Source of the DNA: UBA4132 sp037133675
GTDB taxonomy: Bacteria; Pseudomonadota; Gammaproteobacteria; Methylococcales; Methylomonadaceae
Assembly (NCBI GenBank): GCA_037133675.1
Contig: JBAXNR010000004.1
Coordinates: forward strand, 1 to 64,000
DNA: 64,000 nucleotides
Reading direction: 5' to 3'
The position numbers were made by a program, and so were the translations under genes. The stretch's first letter is position 1, and every line of letters begins with the position of its first letter. The notes below the pieces were generated by a model. That model saw only the letters and a list, made by a program, of their open reading frames with translations. It was not told the DNA's origin and searched no databases. Of the stretch, positions 16,664 through 25,272 are shown one piece after another.

Positions 16664-17869
16664 TTAAAGATTACGCGGCACCAATAAATAATAATGCCCT
16701 TTGGATTTCATCGGTCCTGCCATAAGACTGGCTTTATCTCCCTGTCCCCAGTAAACATCGCCACGAATTACGCCTTTAATCGCGCCGCCTGTGTCTTGTG
16801 CCATCAGTAAACATTGTAGTCTTTGCCCTTGTATGGGATGTTCAGCATCTAACCAGACAGGAATGCCATAGGGTAGATTTTTATGGTCGATGGCTAAGCT
16901 GTGTTGTGCGGTTAATGGCACTGCCATTGCACCTGTAGGCCCTACATTGGGGTCTACGGGGCTAAACTGAAAATACACATAAGAGGCATTGCTGAGCATA
17001 AGTTGCTCACCTTCTACGGGATGTTGTTCTATCCACGCACGGATGGTTTGCATGGAAATATCTTCTTTAGAAATTTCACCGTTATTGACTAGTGTTTTGC
17101 CGATTGCATAGTAGGCATGACCATTGCCGCCTGCAAAACTCAAGCCACGGATGCTACCATCTTCCATAATTACGCGCCCTGAGCCTTGTATTTCCATAAA
17201 AAAGGCATCTATTTCATTATCAACCCAAAGTAGCTCTAGCCCTTTGTTAGCTAACGCGCCTGATTTAATGGCTGCGCGGCTTTGAGAGCGTAAACTTGGA
17301 TTGCTAGGTATCGGATAGATGGGGACGTTGTAACGGGCAGATTGTCGGTATGAGCCATGCAGTTCAGGCAAATAATAGCCTGTAAACATTCCATCAAAAT
17401 TACCGTTTTCACAGACGGCATAAGGTTTAAACCATTGTTCAAAAAATTGTCGTTCTTGTCCGCGTATCACAGGCTTGGAACAAATGGCTTGCCAATCAGA
17501 CATATGACCTAATTGAAATGAGCCACTTAATACCTTATCGGCTGGCATGGTACGCCAACGCTTGCAAGAATGGTGAAAGGCTTTTAATGCAGCAACGTGA
17601 TCGTCTTTTTCCCAACCAGGTAATAAATTAAAATCACTAGGATAAAGCTGAACATTGGACAATCGGGTGCCAATAGGTGCGCCCGTAATCACTGGCGGAG
17701 TTTCTTGAACAGGTGCGTTAGGACGTGTAACAGTGACAGGCGGTTTTTTAGTCACGGTGTTGTTGTTAGGATAATAAGCCACGGGCTGGTCAATTGGTGG
17801 CGTTTCGGAACAACCACCAAGTAAAAATAATGCTAACAGCGCGGTGTGACGAATAGGGGGTAATTTCAT
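16664..17869 (-). CDS. mltA: Membrane-bound lytic murein transglycosylase A
   Basis: A 401-aa outer-membrane lipoprotein that cleaves peptidoglycan glycan strands to give anhydro-muropeptides. The signal peptide ends in the lipobox LLGGC (Cys20). The MltA domain includes GMFTGYYLPELHGS and the substrate groove QGSGRVIMEDGS. The C-terminal 3D domain has GTG-like PNVGPTGAMAVPLT and MAQDTGGAIKGVIRGD, whose Asp (about 359) is the expected catalytic residue. It is slightly longer than the E. coli enzyme because of a Pro-rich linker after the lipid anchor. Confidence 0.95.
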   Translation of the reverse strand: MKLPPIRHTALLALFLLGGCSETPPIDQPVAYYPNNNTVTKKPPVTVTRPNAPVQETPPVITGAPIGTRLSNVQLYPSDFNLLPGWEKDDHVAALKAFHHSCKRWRTMPADKVLSGSFQLGHMSDWQAICSKPVIRGQERQFFEQWFKPYAVCENGNFDGMFTGYYLPELHGSYRQSARYNVPIYPIPSNPSLRSQSRAAIKSGALANKGLELLWVDNEIDAFFMEIQGSGRVIMEDGSIRGLSFAGGNGHAYYAIGKTLVNNGEISKEDISMQTIRAWIEQHPVEGEQLMLSNASYVYFQFSPVDPNVGPTGAMAVPLTAQHSLAIDHKNLPYGIPVWLDAEHPIQGQRLQCLLMAQDTGGAIKGVIRGDVYWGQGDKASLMAGPMKSKGHYYLLVPRNL

Positions 17870-18031
17870 AGTATTTTCCTAAAAAAAGAAGGCATCATAA
17901 TAAGTCAACTTTTAGTGTAATAAAAATTCGGTAAATTGAGGTGAGGCACGAACCCGCCATATAGTTAATTTTTGTTGGGTGCGCAAGCTTACTCTACAAG
18001 TCTGTTCTCTCATCTGCGAGTTACATTATCC

Positions 18032-18364
18032 TTAACAAGCTTTTGCTGCCATAGCTTTACGAACGGCTTCTTTCTCTCCACGCACATTTGCCAATTCAGA
18101 TGCCTCCATGCCATCTCCTTGACCATAGCCATACCAAAACGCTTGCATTTCACTGTTTTTGATTCTTTGCTCTTGAGCAATGGCTAATTGATTCTCTCGT
18201 CTTGTGGAAGAATCCAATTCCGCAGATAAGCGTAAACAATCGAGGTTTTCATATCTAACACTAGATGTATATGAACCAGTAATCTGCGTAGGTGATGTTG
18301 GCATATTCATGCAACCTGTAAGAAATGCCAATGGGAAAATTGTAGTGGCGATTAGTTTCTTCAT
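18032..18364 (-). CDS. Small lipoprotein of unknown function
   Basis: A 110-aa protein with a lipoprotein signal peptide (FLTGC, Cys18). The mature part has a helix with SAELDSSTRRENQLAIAQEQRI and a Gly/Trp-rich YWYGYGQGDG-like patch. It ends in a Lys/Ala-rich helix with a terminal Cys. Small lipoproteins of this shape occur in many gammaproteobacteria without known function. It stands alone between mltA and the phosphatase-like gene. Confidence 0.65.
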   Translation of the reverse strand: MKKLIATTIFPLAFLTGCMNMPTSPTQITGSYTSSVRYENLDCLRLSAELDSSTRRENQLAIAQEQRIKNSEMQAFWYGYGQGDGMEASELANVRGEKEAVRKAMAAKAC

Positions 18365-18402
18365 TATAAATTATTATTTTGGGTAATCATTAATGGGGTT
18401 TG

Positions 18403-18744
18403 TTAGTGCGATATAGTATGCACTGGTAAAAAACGTGTGACTTTTATCTGTAGTAAACGAATCAATGCGCTGTCCATAAAATCATATTCATCAGGAATAT
18501 CAAGACAGATGAGGCGTTTATTTAACAAATGCGCTTTGAATTTTGCCGTTAGTTTGTTTCGATGCGATTTTTCCATCACGAATATCAGTTCAGCCCAGTT
18601 AATAAGTTCTGGAGTCACAGGAATAACAGCATCGTGGTCTAAACCTGCTGACAAGCATTGAATGCCTGCATAAGTAGAAAATACTTGTTGCGCTGTTGGG
18701 CTACGCAAACGATTTTGACTACAGATAAATAAAATATTGCGCAT
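18403..18744 (-). CDS. Low-molecular-weight protein tyrosine phosphatase-like protein
   Basis: A 113-aa protein of the small LMW-PTP-like family (COG4551). The P-loop ICSQNRLRSPTA has the CX5R motif with Cys8 and Arg14. A later VMEKSHRNKL and the acidic DIPDEYDFMD, which would supply the general acid Asp, also match. I chose the ATG at 18744 because it gives the usual N-terminus (MRNILFICSQN); a TTG at 18774 would run into the palindrome at 18766-18791. The physiological substrate is unknown. Confidence 0.8.
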   Translation of the reverse strand: MRNILFICSQNRLRSPTAQQVFSTYAGIQCLSAGLDHDAVIPVTPELINWAELIFVMEKSHRNKLTAKFKAHLLNKRLICLDIPDEYDFMDSALIRLLQIKVTRFLPVHTISH

Positions 18745-18765
18745 TGAAACTACCGACTTAAATGT

Positions 18766-18791
18766 GGCGTTCAAACCTAGGTTTGAACGCC
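18766..18791. repeat. 26-bp perfect palindrome, family B
   Basis: A perfect 26-bp palindrome centred on CAAACCTAGGTTTG. The same 14-base core recurs at 56260-56273 inside a 26-bp palindrome with one mismatch. It lies between the mazG stop and the phosphatase-like gene. Confidence 0.75.
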
Positions 18792-18801
18792 TGTGAATGA
18801 A

Positions 18802-19614
18802 CTACACGGTATTGCTATTTCTCAATACTATTTTTGCTTCATGCCAAAGTGCATCTAATTCGTTTAGCGTGCAGTCTTTTAAATCGCGTCCTGACAGCCC
18901 CACTTTTAGTTCGATGTAATTGAAGCGTTTAGTAAATTTTTTGGTACTTTGTCGAAGTGCCACTTCAGGACTCACCTTTAAATGGCGGGCGAGATTAACA
19001 GCTACCAATAATAAATCACCAATTTCTTCTTGAATATGCTCTTGGTTGCCTGACTCCCACGCTTCTTTAACCTCTGCCAATTCCTCTAATACTTTATCAA
19101 ACACAGGCGGCACGTCAGGCCAATCAAAACCATGATGGGCAGCACGGTCTTGAATTTTTTCACATTCAATCAGGGCAGGCAGATTGCTCGCTACTCCTGA
19201 TAGCACACTGCGCGAATCAGAAGCACTTGGATGTTTTTCCTGACGCTCGTCAGCTTTGGATTGTTCCCATGCGTGATGACGCTGCGCATCGGTAGTAAAC
19301 ACGGTATCACCAAATATATGAGGGTGTCGGCGAACAAGCTTGTCGCAAATACTCTCAGCCACTTGTTCAAAGGTGAATAAATCCCGCTCTTTGGCAATTT
19401 GCGAATGAAAGACTACTTGGAGCAATAAGTCACCCAATTCTGAGCGCAAATCATCGTAATCATTACGGTCAATAGCATCAACGACTTCGTAAGCTTCTTC
19501 AATAAGGTAAGGAATTAAGCTGGTAAAATCCTGCTTAATGTCCCACGCACAACCGACTTTAGGCTGGCGTAACCGAGACATGATGTTTAATAACCGTTGT
19601 GTGTGTGTTAGCAT
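18802..19614 (-). CDS. mazG: Nucleoside triphosphate pyrophosphohydrolase MazG
   Basis: A 270-aa two-domain enzyme that hydrolyses NTPs to NMP and pyrophosphate, often tuning ppGpp-linked stress. Domain 1 has EEAYEVVDAID and GDLLLQVVFHSQIA; domain 2 repeats this as EELAEVKEAW and EEIGDLLLVAVNLARHL, each with the EExxE and ExxD metal-binding motifs. HPHIFGD and the KADERQEK-type linker match the family. It is 20 bases downstream of the PfkB kinase stop, so the two are probably co-transcribed. Confidence 0.95.
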   Translation of the reverse strand: MLTHTQRLLNIMSRLRQPKVGCAWDIKQDFTSLIPYLIEEAYEVVDAIDRNDYDDLRSELGDLLLQVVFHSQIAKERDLFTFEQVAESICDKLVRRHPHIFGDTVFTTDAQRHHAWEQSKADERQEKHPSASDSRSVLSGVASNLPALIECEKIQDRAAHHGFDWPDVPPVFDKVLEELAEVKEAWESGNQEHIQEEIGDLLLVAVNLARHLKVSPEVALRQSTKKFTKRFNYIELKVGLSGRDLKDCTLNELDALWHEAKIVLRNSNTV

Positions 19615-19633
19615 GATAAGCTACTGTAATGCC

Positions 19634-20569
19634 TTAGAAAGAATGCCCAAAGTTTTCATGATAGCGTTGTTTAAAGCTATCCATGTCGAAATGATGATTT
19701 TGCGTACCGTGATGTTCAATTTTAATCGCGCCCAATAAGGAAGCAATACGTCCTGTGATTTCCCAATCCAATTCATTCATTAAGCCGTATAACAAGCCCG
19801 CACGATACGCATCACCGCAACCTGTCGGATCATTAAGACTATTAGGTTGTGCAGCTGGAATATCAATCACCCGCCCTTGGGTATAAATTTTAGAGCCTTT
19901 GCTTCCTAACGTAACAATCAATGCTTGTACGCGCGTTGCCATTTCTTCTAATGATAAACCAGTACGCTCCTGCATGAGTTCCGACTCGTAGTCGTTGAGC
20001 GTCATCCAAGTGGCTTGATCGATAAACTTTAACAATTCTGCACCGTTAAACATCGGCATTCCTTGACCTGGATCAAAAATAAAGGGTATTCCTAACTCAG
20101 CAAACTGTTCAGCGTGTAACTGCATACCTTCTTTGCCATCAGGTGAAACAATGCCGATGCTAATATTACTTTTGATAGTGGGGACAGAATTCAAATGAGA
20201 AAAACTCATTGCTCCAGGATGAAAAGCGGTAATTTGATTATCGTCTTCGTCAGTGGTGATATAGGCTTGCCCCGTGTATTGATTATCCAACACATGAATA
20301 AACTGACTGGATAAAGCATTTTCACTTAGCCATTCGCTGTAGGGTTCAAAATCATGCCCGACTACCGCCATAATCAATGGCTCTTCGCCTAATAAATTTA
20401 GATTGTAAGCGATATTTCCCGCACATCCACCGTATTCACGACGCAATACTGGCACTAAGAAGGAAACGTTTAGAATATGGACTTTCTCTGGCAGAATGTG
20501 GTGTTTGAATTTATCATGAAATACCATGATGGTGTCGTAAGCCATAGAACCGCATATTAATGCACTCAT
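19634..20569 (-). CDS. PfkB-family carbohydrate/nucleoside kinase
   Basis: A 311-aa ribokinase-fold kinase. The N-terminal GG switch (REYGGCAGNIAYNLNLLG) and the C-terminal signature NDPTGCGDAYRAGLLYG with the catalytic Asp are both present, as is VTLGSKGSKIY. These features fit adenosine kinase or a sugar kinase; the sequence alone does not settle which. The short lid and the ATG 13 bases from dgkA suit an operon dgkA-pfkB-mazG. Confidence 0.85.
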   Translation of the reverse strand: MSALICGSMAYDTIMVFHDKFKHHILPEKVHILNVSFLVPVLRREYGGCAGNIAYNLNLLGEEPLIMAVVGHDFEPYSEWLSENALSSQFIHVLDNQYTGQAYITTDEDDNQITAFHPGAMSFSHLNSVPTIKSNISIGIVSPDGKEGMQLHAEQFAELGIPFIFDPGQGMPMFNGAELLKFIDQATWMTLNDYESELMQERTGLSLEEMATRVQALIVTLGSKGSKIYTQGRVIDIPAAQPNSLNDPTGCGDAYRAGLLYGLMNELDWEITGRIASLLGAIKIEHHGTQNHHFDMDSFKQRYHENFGHSF

Positions 20570-20581
20570 TTATAATCCTCT

Positions 20582-20941
20582 TTATAATAAAATTAATGCC
20601 CATGTCACGCCCGCCCAAATAAGCGACAGCATAACAGCGGCTGAACCAATATCTTTGGCTCTACCTGATAATTCGTGATGATCTAAACCCACGCGGTCAA
20701 CGACTGCTTCCACGGCTGAATTTAATAACTCTACTAGCAGCACTAACACCACGCTACCAATTAGTAGCAGTATTTCAATGTTAGTTTTACCTAGCCAGAT
20801 TGCCAAAGGTGTAGTAACTACAAATAAAGCCACTTCCTGTCTGAAAGCTTCTTCATGTGTCCACGTCGCTTTAAAGCCCGCCGCTGAAAAGAAACACGCG
20901 TTAATTAAACGTTTAAAGCCTTTTGCATTTTGATTTGCCAT
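20582..20941 (-). CDS. dgkA: Diacylglycerol kinase
   Basis: A 119-aa inner-membrane enzyme that phosphorylates diacylglycerol for phospholipid turnover. It has three membrane helices and the conserved helix VELLNSAVEAVVDRVG followed by GRAKDIGSAAVMLSL, which carries the active-site Glu, Asn and Asp. The length matches DgkA. It lies 7 bases after gcvH and 13 before the kinase gene. Confidence 0.96.
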   Translation of the reverse strand: MANQNAKGFKRLINACFFSAAGFKATWTHEEAFRQEVALFVVTTPLAIWLGKTNIEILLLIGSVVLVLLVELLNSAVEAVVDRVGLDHHELSGRAKDIGSAAVMLSLIWAGVTWALILL

Positions 20942-20947
20942 AATGAG

Positions 20948-21331
20948 TTATTGGTCCATAAGTTGTTGGTAGGCATCTGCGTATAGCAAATGATCCAAAT
21001 CAGCAAGATCATCAGCTTGAATGCGAAATAGCCATGTTTGATAGGGCTTGTCGTTCACTTGTTCAGGTTCATCCGCCGCCGCTTCATTAATGGCAATAAT
21101 TTCTCCAGCCACAGGGCTAAATAAATCTGAGGCAGTTTTAACTGATTCTACGATGGCGCATTGCTCACGGACGGTTACTTTACGCCCTAGCTTAGGCAGC
21201 TCAATATAAACTAAATCGCCTAATTGCTGTTGCGCAAAATCAGTGATACCGACCTGAACGATATTTCCCTCTTCTACTTTCACCCACTCATGGGACGTTG
21301 CATACTTTAAATCTTTAGGTAACTCACTCAT
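20948..21331 (-). CDS. gcvH: Glycine cleavage system H protein
   Basis: A 127-aa lipoyl carrier that shuttles the aminomethyl group between the P and T proteins. The lipoylation site is Lys65 in ESVKTASDLFSPVAGE; the N-terminal SHEWVKVE and the PYQTWLFRI segment are conserved. The other gcv genes are not in the window, so the H protein is separated from P and T, as is common. It is the first gene of a probable four-gene unit with dgkA, the PfkB kinase and mazG. Confidence 0.96.
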   Translation of the reverse strand: MSELPKDLKYATSHEWVKVEEGNIVQVGITDFAQQQLGDLVYIELPKLGRKVTVREQCAIVESVKTASDLFSPVAGEIIAINEAAADEPEQVNDKPYQTWLFRIQADDLADLDHLLYADAYQQLMDQ

Positions 21332-21434
21332 TGTTAGCTCTCAAAAATAATTGACACAGGCGTAAAGTTCAAGGCAAATTGCCTAATCCTTCTGTTAAAC
21401 TACAAGCTATTATATTAGCAAACCTCAATAAACT

Positions 21435-21692
21435 ATGCCGAAAATACTCATTTATACCACCAAAATATGTCCTTATTGTGTAATGGCTAAGCGATTACTC
21501 GATCAAAAGGGTGCGAGTTATAGCGAAATTAATGTCGATAGCGAGCCACACTTAAGAGAAGAAATGATGCGTAAAACCAACCGCCGAACCGTGCCGCAAA
21601 TTTATATCGGTGATTTTCATGTCGGAGGTTTTGATGAGTTGTACGCGCTGAATCAACAAAAGAAATTGGATGAGCTACTCTCAGCTCCCTAA
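21435..21692 (+). CDS. grxC: Glutaredoxin 3
   Basis: An 85-aa dithiol glutaredoxin. The active site CPYC is at residues 12-15, and the glutathione-binding TVPQIYIGDFHVGGFDEL follows. It reduces protein disulfides and glutathione mixed disulfides in the cytoplasm. It is divergent from gcvH and followed by ppnP after a 78-base gap. Confidence 0.96.
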   Translation: MPKILIYTTKICPYCVMAKRLLDQKGASYSEINVDSEPHLREEMMRKTNRRTVPQIYIGDFHVGGFDELYALNQQKKLDELLSAP

Positions 21693-21770
21693 TTAACGCT
21701 TTTGGTTCAAGTATACCGACAATCTGCTATTATTGCGCCCCTCATTACCCAACTTCAGTCAGGATAAATC

Positions 21771-22082
21771 ATGTCAGAATTTCATAACGTCACTGTGATT
21801 AAAAAAGCCAACGTCTATTTTGGCGGTAATGTCAGTAGCCGTACCCTTAAATTTGCCGATGGCACCATGAAAACGCTAGGCTTTATGTTGGCGGGCGAAT
21901 ACACCTTTAATACAGCCGATGCTGAATTGATGGAAATTATCGACGGCGAGCTTGAGGTGTTATTACCCGAAAGTGAGTGGCAAACTGTTAAAGGTGGCGA
22001 AGCGTTTAGTGTGCCTGCTAATGCCAAGTTCACTGTAAAAGTTAACACGCCTACCGATTATATTTGTTCGTTTCTCAAATAA
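21771..22082 (+). CDS. ppnP: Pyrimidine/purine nucleoside phosphorylase
   Basis: A 103-aa single cupin-fold enzyme (DUF1255/YaiE) that phosphorolyses several nucleosides. It has the conserved KANVYFGGNVSSRTLKFADG, TLGFMLAGEYTF and the GGEAFSVPANAKF core. Length and motifs match PpnP. AGGATAA lies just upstream of the ATG. The NYN-domain gene starts 4 bases after its stop. Confidence 0.95.
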   Translation: MSEFHNVTVIKKANVYFGGNVSSRTLKFADGTMKTLGFMLAGEYTFNTADAELMEIIDGELEVLLPESEWQTVKGGEAFSVPANAKFTVKVNTPTDYICSFLK

Positions 22083-22086
22083 CTGC

Positions 22087-22560
22087 GTGGAAAAAATTGC
22101 CCTGTTTGTCGATGTGCAGAACATCTACTACACCACTAAACAAGCCTATCAGCGGCATTTTGATTACCAGCAGTTTTGGAATCAGGCGACCGCTAATCGT
22201 GAAGTAGTGGCGGCGTGTGCGTATGCCATCGACAAAGGCGACAGTAAACAACGGGGCTTTCAGGATATACTCAGATACATCGGTTTTGAGGTAAAGCTAA
22301 AGCCCTATATTCAACGGCGTGATGGTACTGCCAAAGGCGATTGGGATGTCGGTATCACCCTAGATGTCATGGAATTAGCGGAACAAGTCGATGTCATTAC
22401 CCTGTTATCAGGCGATGGTGATTTTGATTTATTATTGGCTAAAGTGCATCAGCGTTATGGTGTAAGCACTGAAGTCTATGGTGTACCAGCCTTAACCGCC
22501 CCCTCACTTATTAATGCCTCTCAACGGTTTATTGCCATAGACGATAAGTTGCTGTTGTAG
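22087..22560 (+). CDS. NYN-domain (PIN-like) putative RNase
   Basis: A 157-aa protein of the NYN/LabA-like (DUF88) family, a PIN-like nuclease fold. The acidic residues are visible: Asp9 in LFVDVQN, Asp in AKGDWDVGITLD, and the SGDGDFDLLL cluster. It starts with GTG 4 bases after ppnP, so the two are probably translated together. RNA cleavage is inferred from the fold. Confidence 0.85.
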   Translation: MEKIALFVDVQNIYYTTKQAYQRHFDYQQFWNQATANREVVAACAYAIDKGDSKQRGFQDILRYIGFEVKLKPYIQRRDGTAKGDWDVGITLDVMELAEQVDVITLLSGDGDFDLLLAKVHQRYGVSTEVYGVPALTAPSLINASQRFIAIDDKLLL

Positions 22561-22586
22561 TTTCTAGGCTTACTGCTCACAGGAAT

Positions 22587-22606
22587 AAAACAGCTTTAGC
22601 TGTTTT
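22587..22606 (+). terminator. Hairpin after the NYN gene
   Basis: A perfect 8-bp stem AAAACAGC/GCTGTTTT with a 4-base loop lies 27 bases past the stop codon. The T-tail is only four bases, so termination may be partial. Confidence 0.6.
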
Positions 22607-22709
22607 CTAGCTAATAGCTGAGGCTATTGGACTCCTAACTGAATACGCTCAAAACCTGATAGAATGCCCATCTAATCCCTCTTATTAAAACTCACTCGGA
22701 AAACAAACT

Positions 22710-24296
22710 TTGATTTCTACAGCTAATATCACCATGCAGTTTGGGGCAAGACCCCTGTTTGAAAACGTCTCTGTCAAATTTGGCGACGGCAATCGTTACG
22801 GCTTAATCGGCGCGAACGGCTGCGGCAAATCGACTTTTATGAAAATATTAAGCGGCGATTTAGAACCGTCCGCAGGCAATGTCAGTATCAGTCCTAATGA
22901 ACGCCTAGGCGTATTGCGTCAAGATCAATTCGCTTATGAAGAATTTACGGTACTTGATACCGTCATCATGGGTCATAAAGAACTTTGGCACATTAAACAA
23001 GAACGCGACCGTATTTATTCACTACCTGAAATGAATGAAGAAGATGGAATGCAGGTTGCCGATTTAGAAGTGGAGTTTGCCGAATTAGACGGTTATACCG
23101 CTGAATCGCGTGCAGGTGAATTATTGTTGGGGCTAGATATTCCGCTAGAACAACACACTGGTTTAATGAGTGCAGTTGCACCTGGTTGGAAATTACGGGT
23201 GTTACTAGCGCAAGCGTTGTTCGCTAACCCAGACATCATGTTATTAGACGAACCGACTAACAACCTTGATATTAATACCATACGCTGGCTGGAAGATATG
23301 CTGAATGCGCGTGATTGCACGATGGTCATTATCTCGCATGATCGCCATTTTTTAAACAGCGTTTGCACCCACATGGCAGACATGGATTATGGTGAATTGC
23401 GCGTTTATCCTGGCAACTATGATGATTACATGGTCGCTGTTAGTGAAGTTCGCGCCAGCTTATTGGCAGGTAATGCCAAGAAAAAAACTCAAATTGTTGA
23501 ATTACAAGCCTTTGTACGTCGCTTTTCGGCGAATGCCTCAAAAGCAAAACAAGCGACTTCACGCGCCAAGCAATTAGATAAAATTAAACTCGATGAGGTA
23601 AAACCGTCTAGCCGCGTCAATCCTTTTATACGCTTTGAGCAAACTAAAAAATTGCATCGTTTAGCCTTAGAAGTCGAAGGCTTGAGCAAAGGCTATGGTA
23701 GCGAACCATTATTTAAAAATCTGAATTTAATGGTGGCAGTCGGTGAACGCATTGCGGTGATAGGACCTAATGGTATTGGTAAATCGACCTTGTTAAAAAC
23801 GCTGGTCGGTGAATTAACACCCGATACGGGCATCGTCAAATGGTCAGAAAATTCAGAAGTTGGTTATTTTGCTCAAGACCACGCCGATGATTTTGCTGAA
23901 GATTTAACGCTGATTGAATGGATGGGGCAGTGGCGTAAAGAGTCCGATGACGATCAAACCATGCGCGGTACGCTGGGACGTTTATTATTTACTTCGGATG
24001 ATATTAATAAACCAGTGAAAGTGCTGTCAGGTGGTGAACAAGGTCGAATGTTATTTGGTAAATTAATCCTGCAAAAAAATAACATCATGGTATTGGATGA
24101 ACCGACCAACCATTTAGATATGGAGTCGATTGAGTCTTTAAATAACGCCTTAGAAAGTTATCCAGGCACGCTAATTTTTGTCAGTCATGATAGAGAATTT
24201 GTTTCCTCACTAGCAACACGCATTATCGAATTAACACCACACGGTATCGTTGATTTTAACGGTAATTATGAAGATTATTTAACTACTCAGGGTTAA
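22710..24296 (+). CDS. ybiT: ABC-F ribosome-associated ATPase, YbiT subfamily
   Basis: A 528-aa soluble protein with two ABC domains. The first Walker A GANGCGKS ends at Lys40/Ser41 and is followed by an LLDEPTNNLD Walker B. The second site has GPNGIGKS and LDEPTNHLD. The region between them matches the ABC-F linker (ASKAKQATSRAKQLDKI). The sequence tracks YbiT of E. coli closely from the N-terminus to the end. ABC-F proteins bind the ribosomal E site and affect translation. It starts with TTG at 22710. Confidence 0.93.
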   Translation: MISTANITMQFGARPLFENVSVKFGDGNRYGLIGANGCGKSTFMKILSGDLEPSAGNVSISPNERLGVLRQDQFAYEEFTVLDTVIMGHKELWHIKQERDRIYSLPEMNEEDGMQVADLEVEFAELDGYTAESRAGELLLGLDIPLEQHTGLMSAVAPGWKLRVLLAQALFANPDIMLLDEPTNNLDINTIRWLEDMLNARDCTMVIISHDRHFLNSVCTHMADMDYGELRVYPGNYDDYMVAVSEVRASLLAGNAKKKTQIVELQAFVRRFSANASKAKQATSRAKQLDKIKLDEVKPSSRVNPFIRFEQTKKLHRLALEVEGLSKGYGSEPLFKNLNLMVAVGERIAVIGPNGIGKSTLLKTLVGELTPDTGIVKWSENSEVGYFAQDHADDFAEDLTLIEWMGQWRKESDDDQTMRGTLGRLLFTSDDINKPVKVLSGGEQGRMLFGKLILQKNNIMVLDEPTNHLDMESIESLNNALESYPGTLIFVSHDREFVSSLATRIIELTPHGIVDFNGNYEDYLTTQG

Positions 24297-24644
24297 ATTA
24301 CTGGCTTAATTTACGCATAAATAGCCACGTTAGCAGATAAAAACCCAAATCTTTGCTATATTCTGCTAGATAGATAGAAAACGTTAGGTCATGAAAGTAG
24401 GTGCGATAAGTCGCGCCTACTTGGCTTGAATAAAGGGGGTTAAAATTTTTTCGTGACTACATCTAGCGATTGTAAAGCAACAAAAATAATGTTTCTGGTG
24501 CGATAAATGCTCTTTGATAACCCGTTAAGTCAACTGGAGTTGAAGTCTTAGCAAAAATCGACGCTGCCTCTGCCCTTTGATAGAGAGGTGATTTATTCAT
24601 AAAATTTATTATGGGTTACTTGACACCTGAAGTCAGGAGTTTTG
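24297..24644. other. Intergenic stretch with a family A palindrome
   Basis: This 348-base gap follows the ABC-F gene. It holds the REP-like palindrome 24395-24422 (AAGTAGG...CCTACTT, same design as 15914-15942). I see no gene in the remainder. The last 15 bases carry the AGGAG site for the next gene. Confidence 0.6.
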
Positions 24645-25118
24645 ATGATCATTATTTTAAAAAAAATACCTAGCACCACGTCGGATTATCATGTAGAAGA
24701 ATTCATTAAACCTGTGCTTAAGGGCGGGCTGTTTAGTGCCAGTGGTCGTATAGAAAGTATTTCATTTTGGCGGTATGAAATCGTCCAAACCAACACAATC
24801 GAATATTACGCATTGGTTGACATCGAGCCTGACTCTGTTGGTCGGCGCGTCATCAGACGACTGAATAAAAAACTAATCAATGGCAAATATATTGGTTTGC
24901 AAGAATTCCACGTTAGGCATTGGAGCAATGATAGACGAGTGTTTAAATCTGTGGTTGATAGAGGGAAAAACAATAAACGCAAAGCCGAACGCAGACGCAA
25001 AATTGTAAAAGTAGAAAGACGATTAAGAGTGGAGGATAGCAGAGCAGACAATGTAACTATTTCTACACATTCTGGTTTTTGGGCTGAGCCTCATGATACC
25101 AAAGGAAAAAAATTCTAA
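24645..25118 (+). CDS. Basic protein, possible RRM-like RNA-binding fold
   Basis: A 157-aa protein I cannot name. The first 100 residues alternate strands and helices in a way that suggests an RRM-like ferredoxin fold (SDYHVEEFIKP, YYALVDIEPDSVGRRVIRRLN, YIGLQEFHVRHWSNDRR). The last 50 are strongly basic (RKAERRRKIVKVERRLR), as in RNA-binding tails. AGGAG lies 5 bases before the ATG at 24645. The gene stands alone. Confidence 0.6.
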   Translation: MIIILKKIPSTTSDYHVEEFIKPVLKGGLFSASGRIESISFWRYEIVQTNTIEYYALVDIEPDSVGRRVIRRLNKKLINGKYIGLQEFHVRHWSNDRRVFKSVVDRGKNNKRKAERRRKIVKVERRLRVEDSRADNVTISTHSGFWAEPHDTKGKKF

Positions 25119-25272
25119 AACGTGCGTTATTTTGCCCACTGCACAGCGACAATATTCAAATAAATCCCCCCACCTGTACACAATTTTAAGTGCTATTCAA
25201 CAAGCTTAAGCTTGCCAGTTTGCTTTGTAGTAGGTATAACTAACCTCAGTTTAAACTTCCTACTAAAGAACT

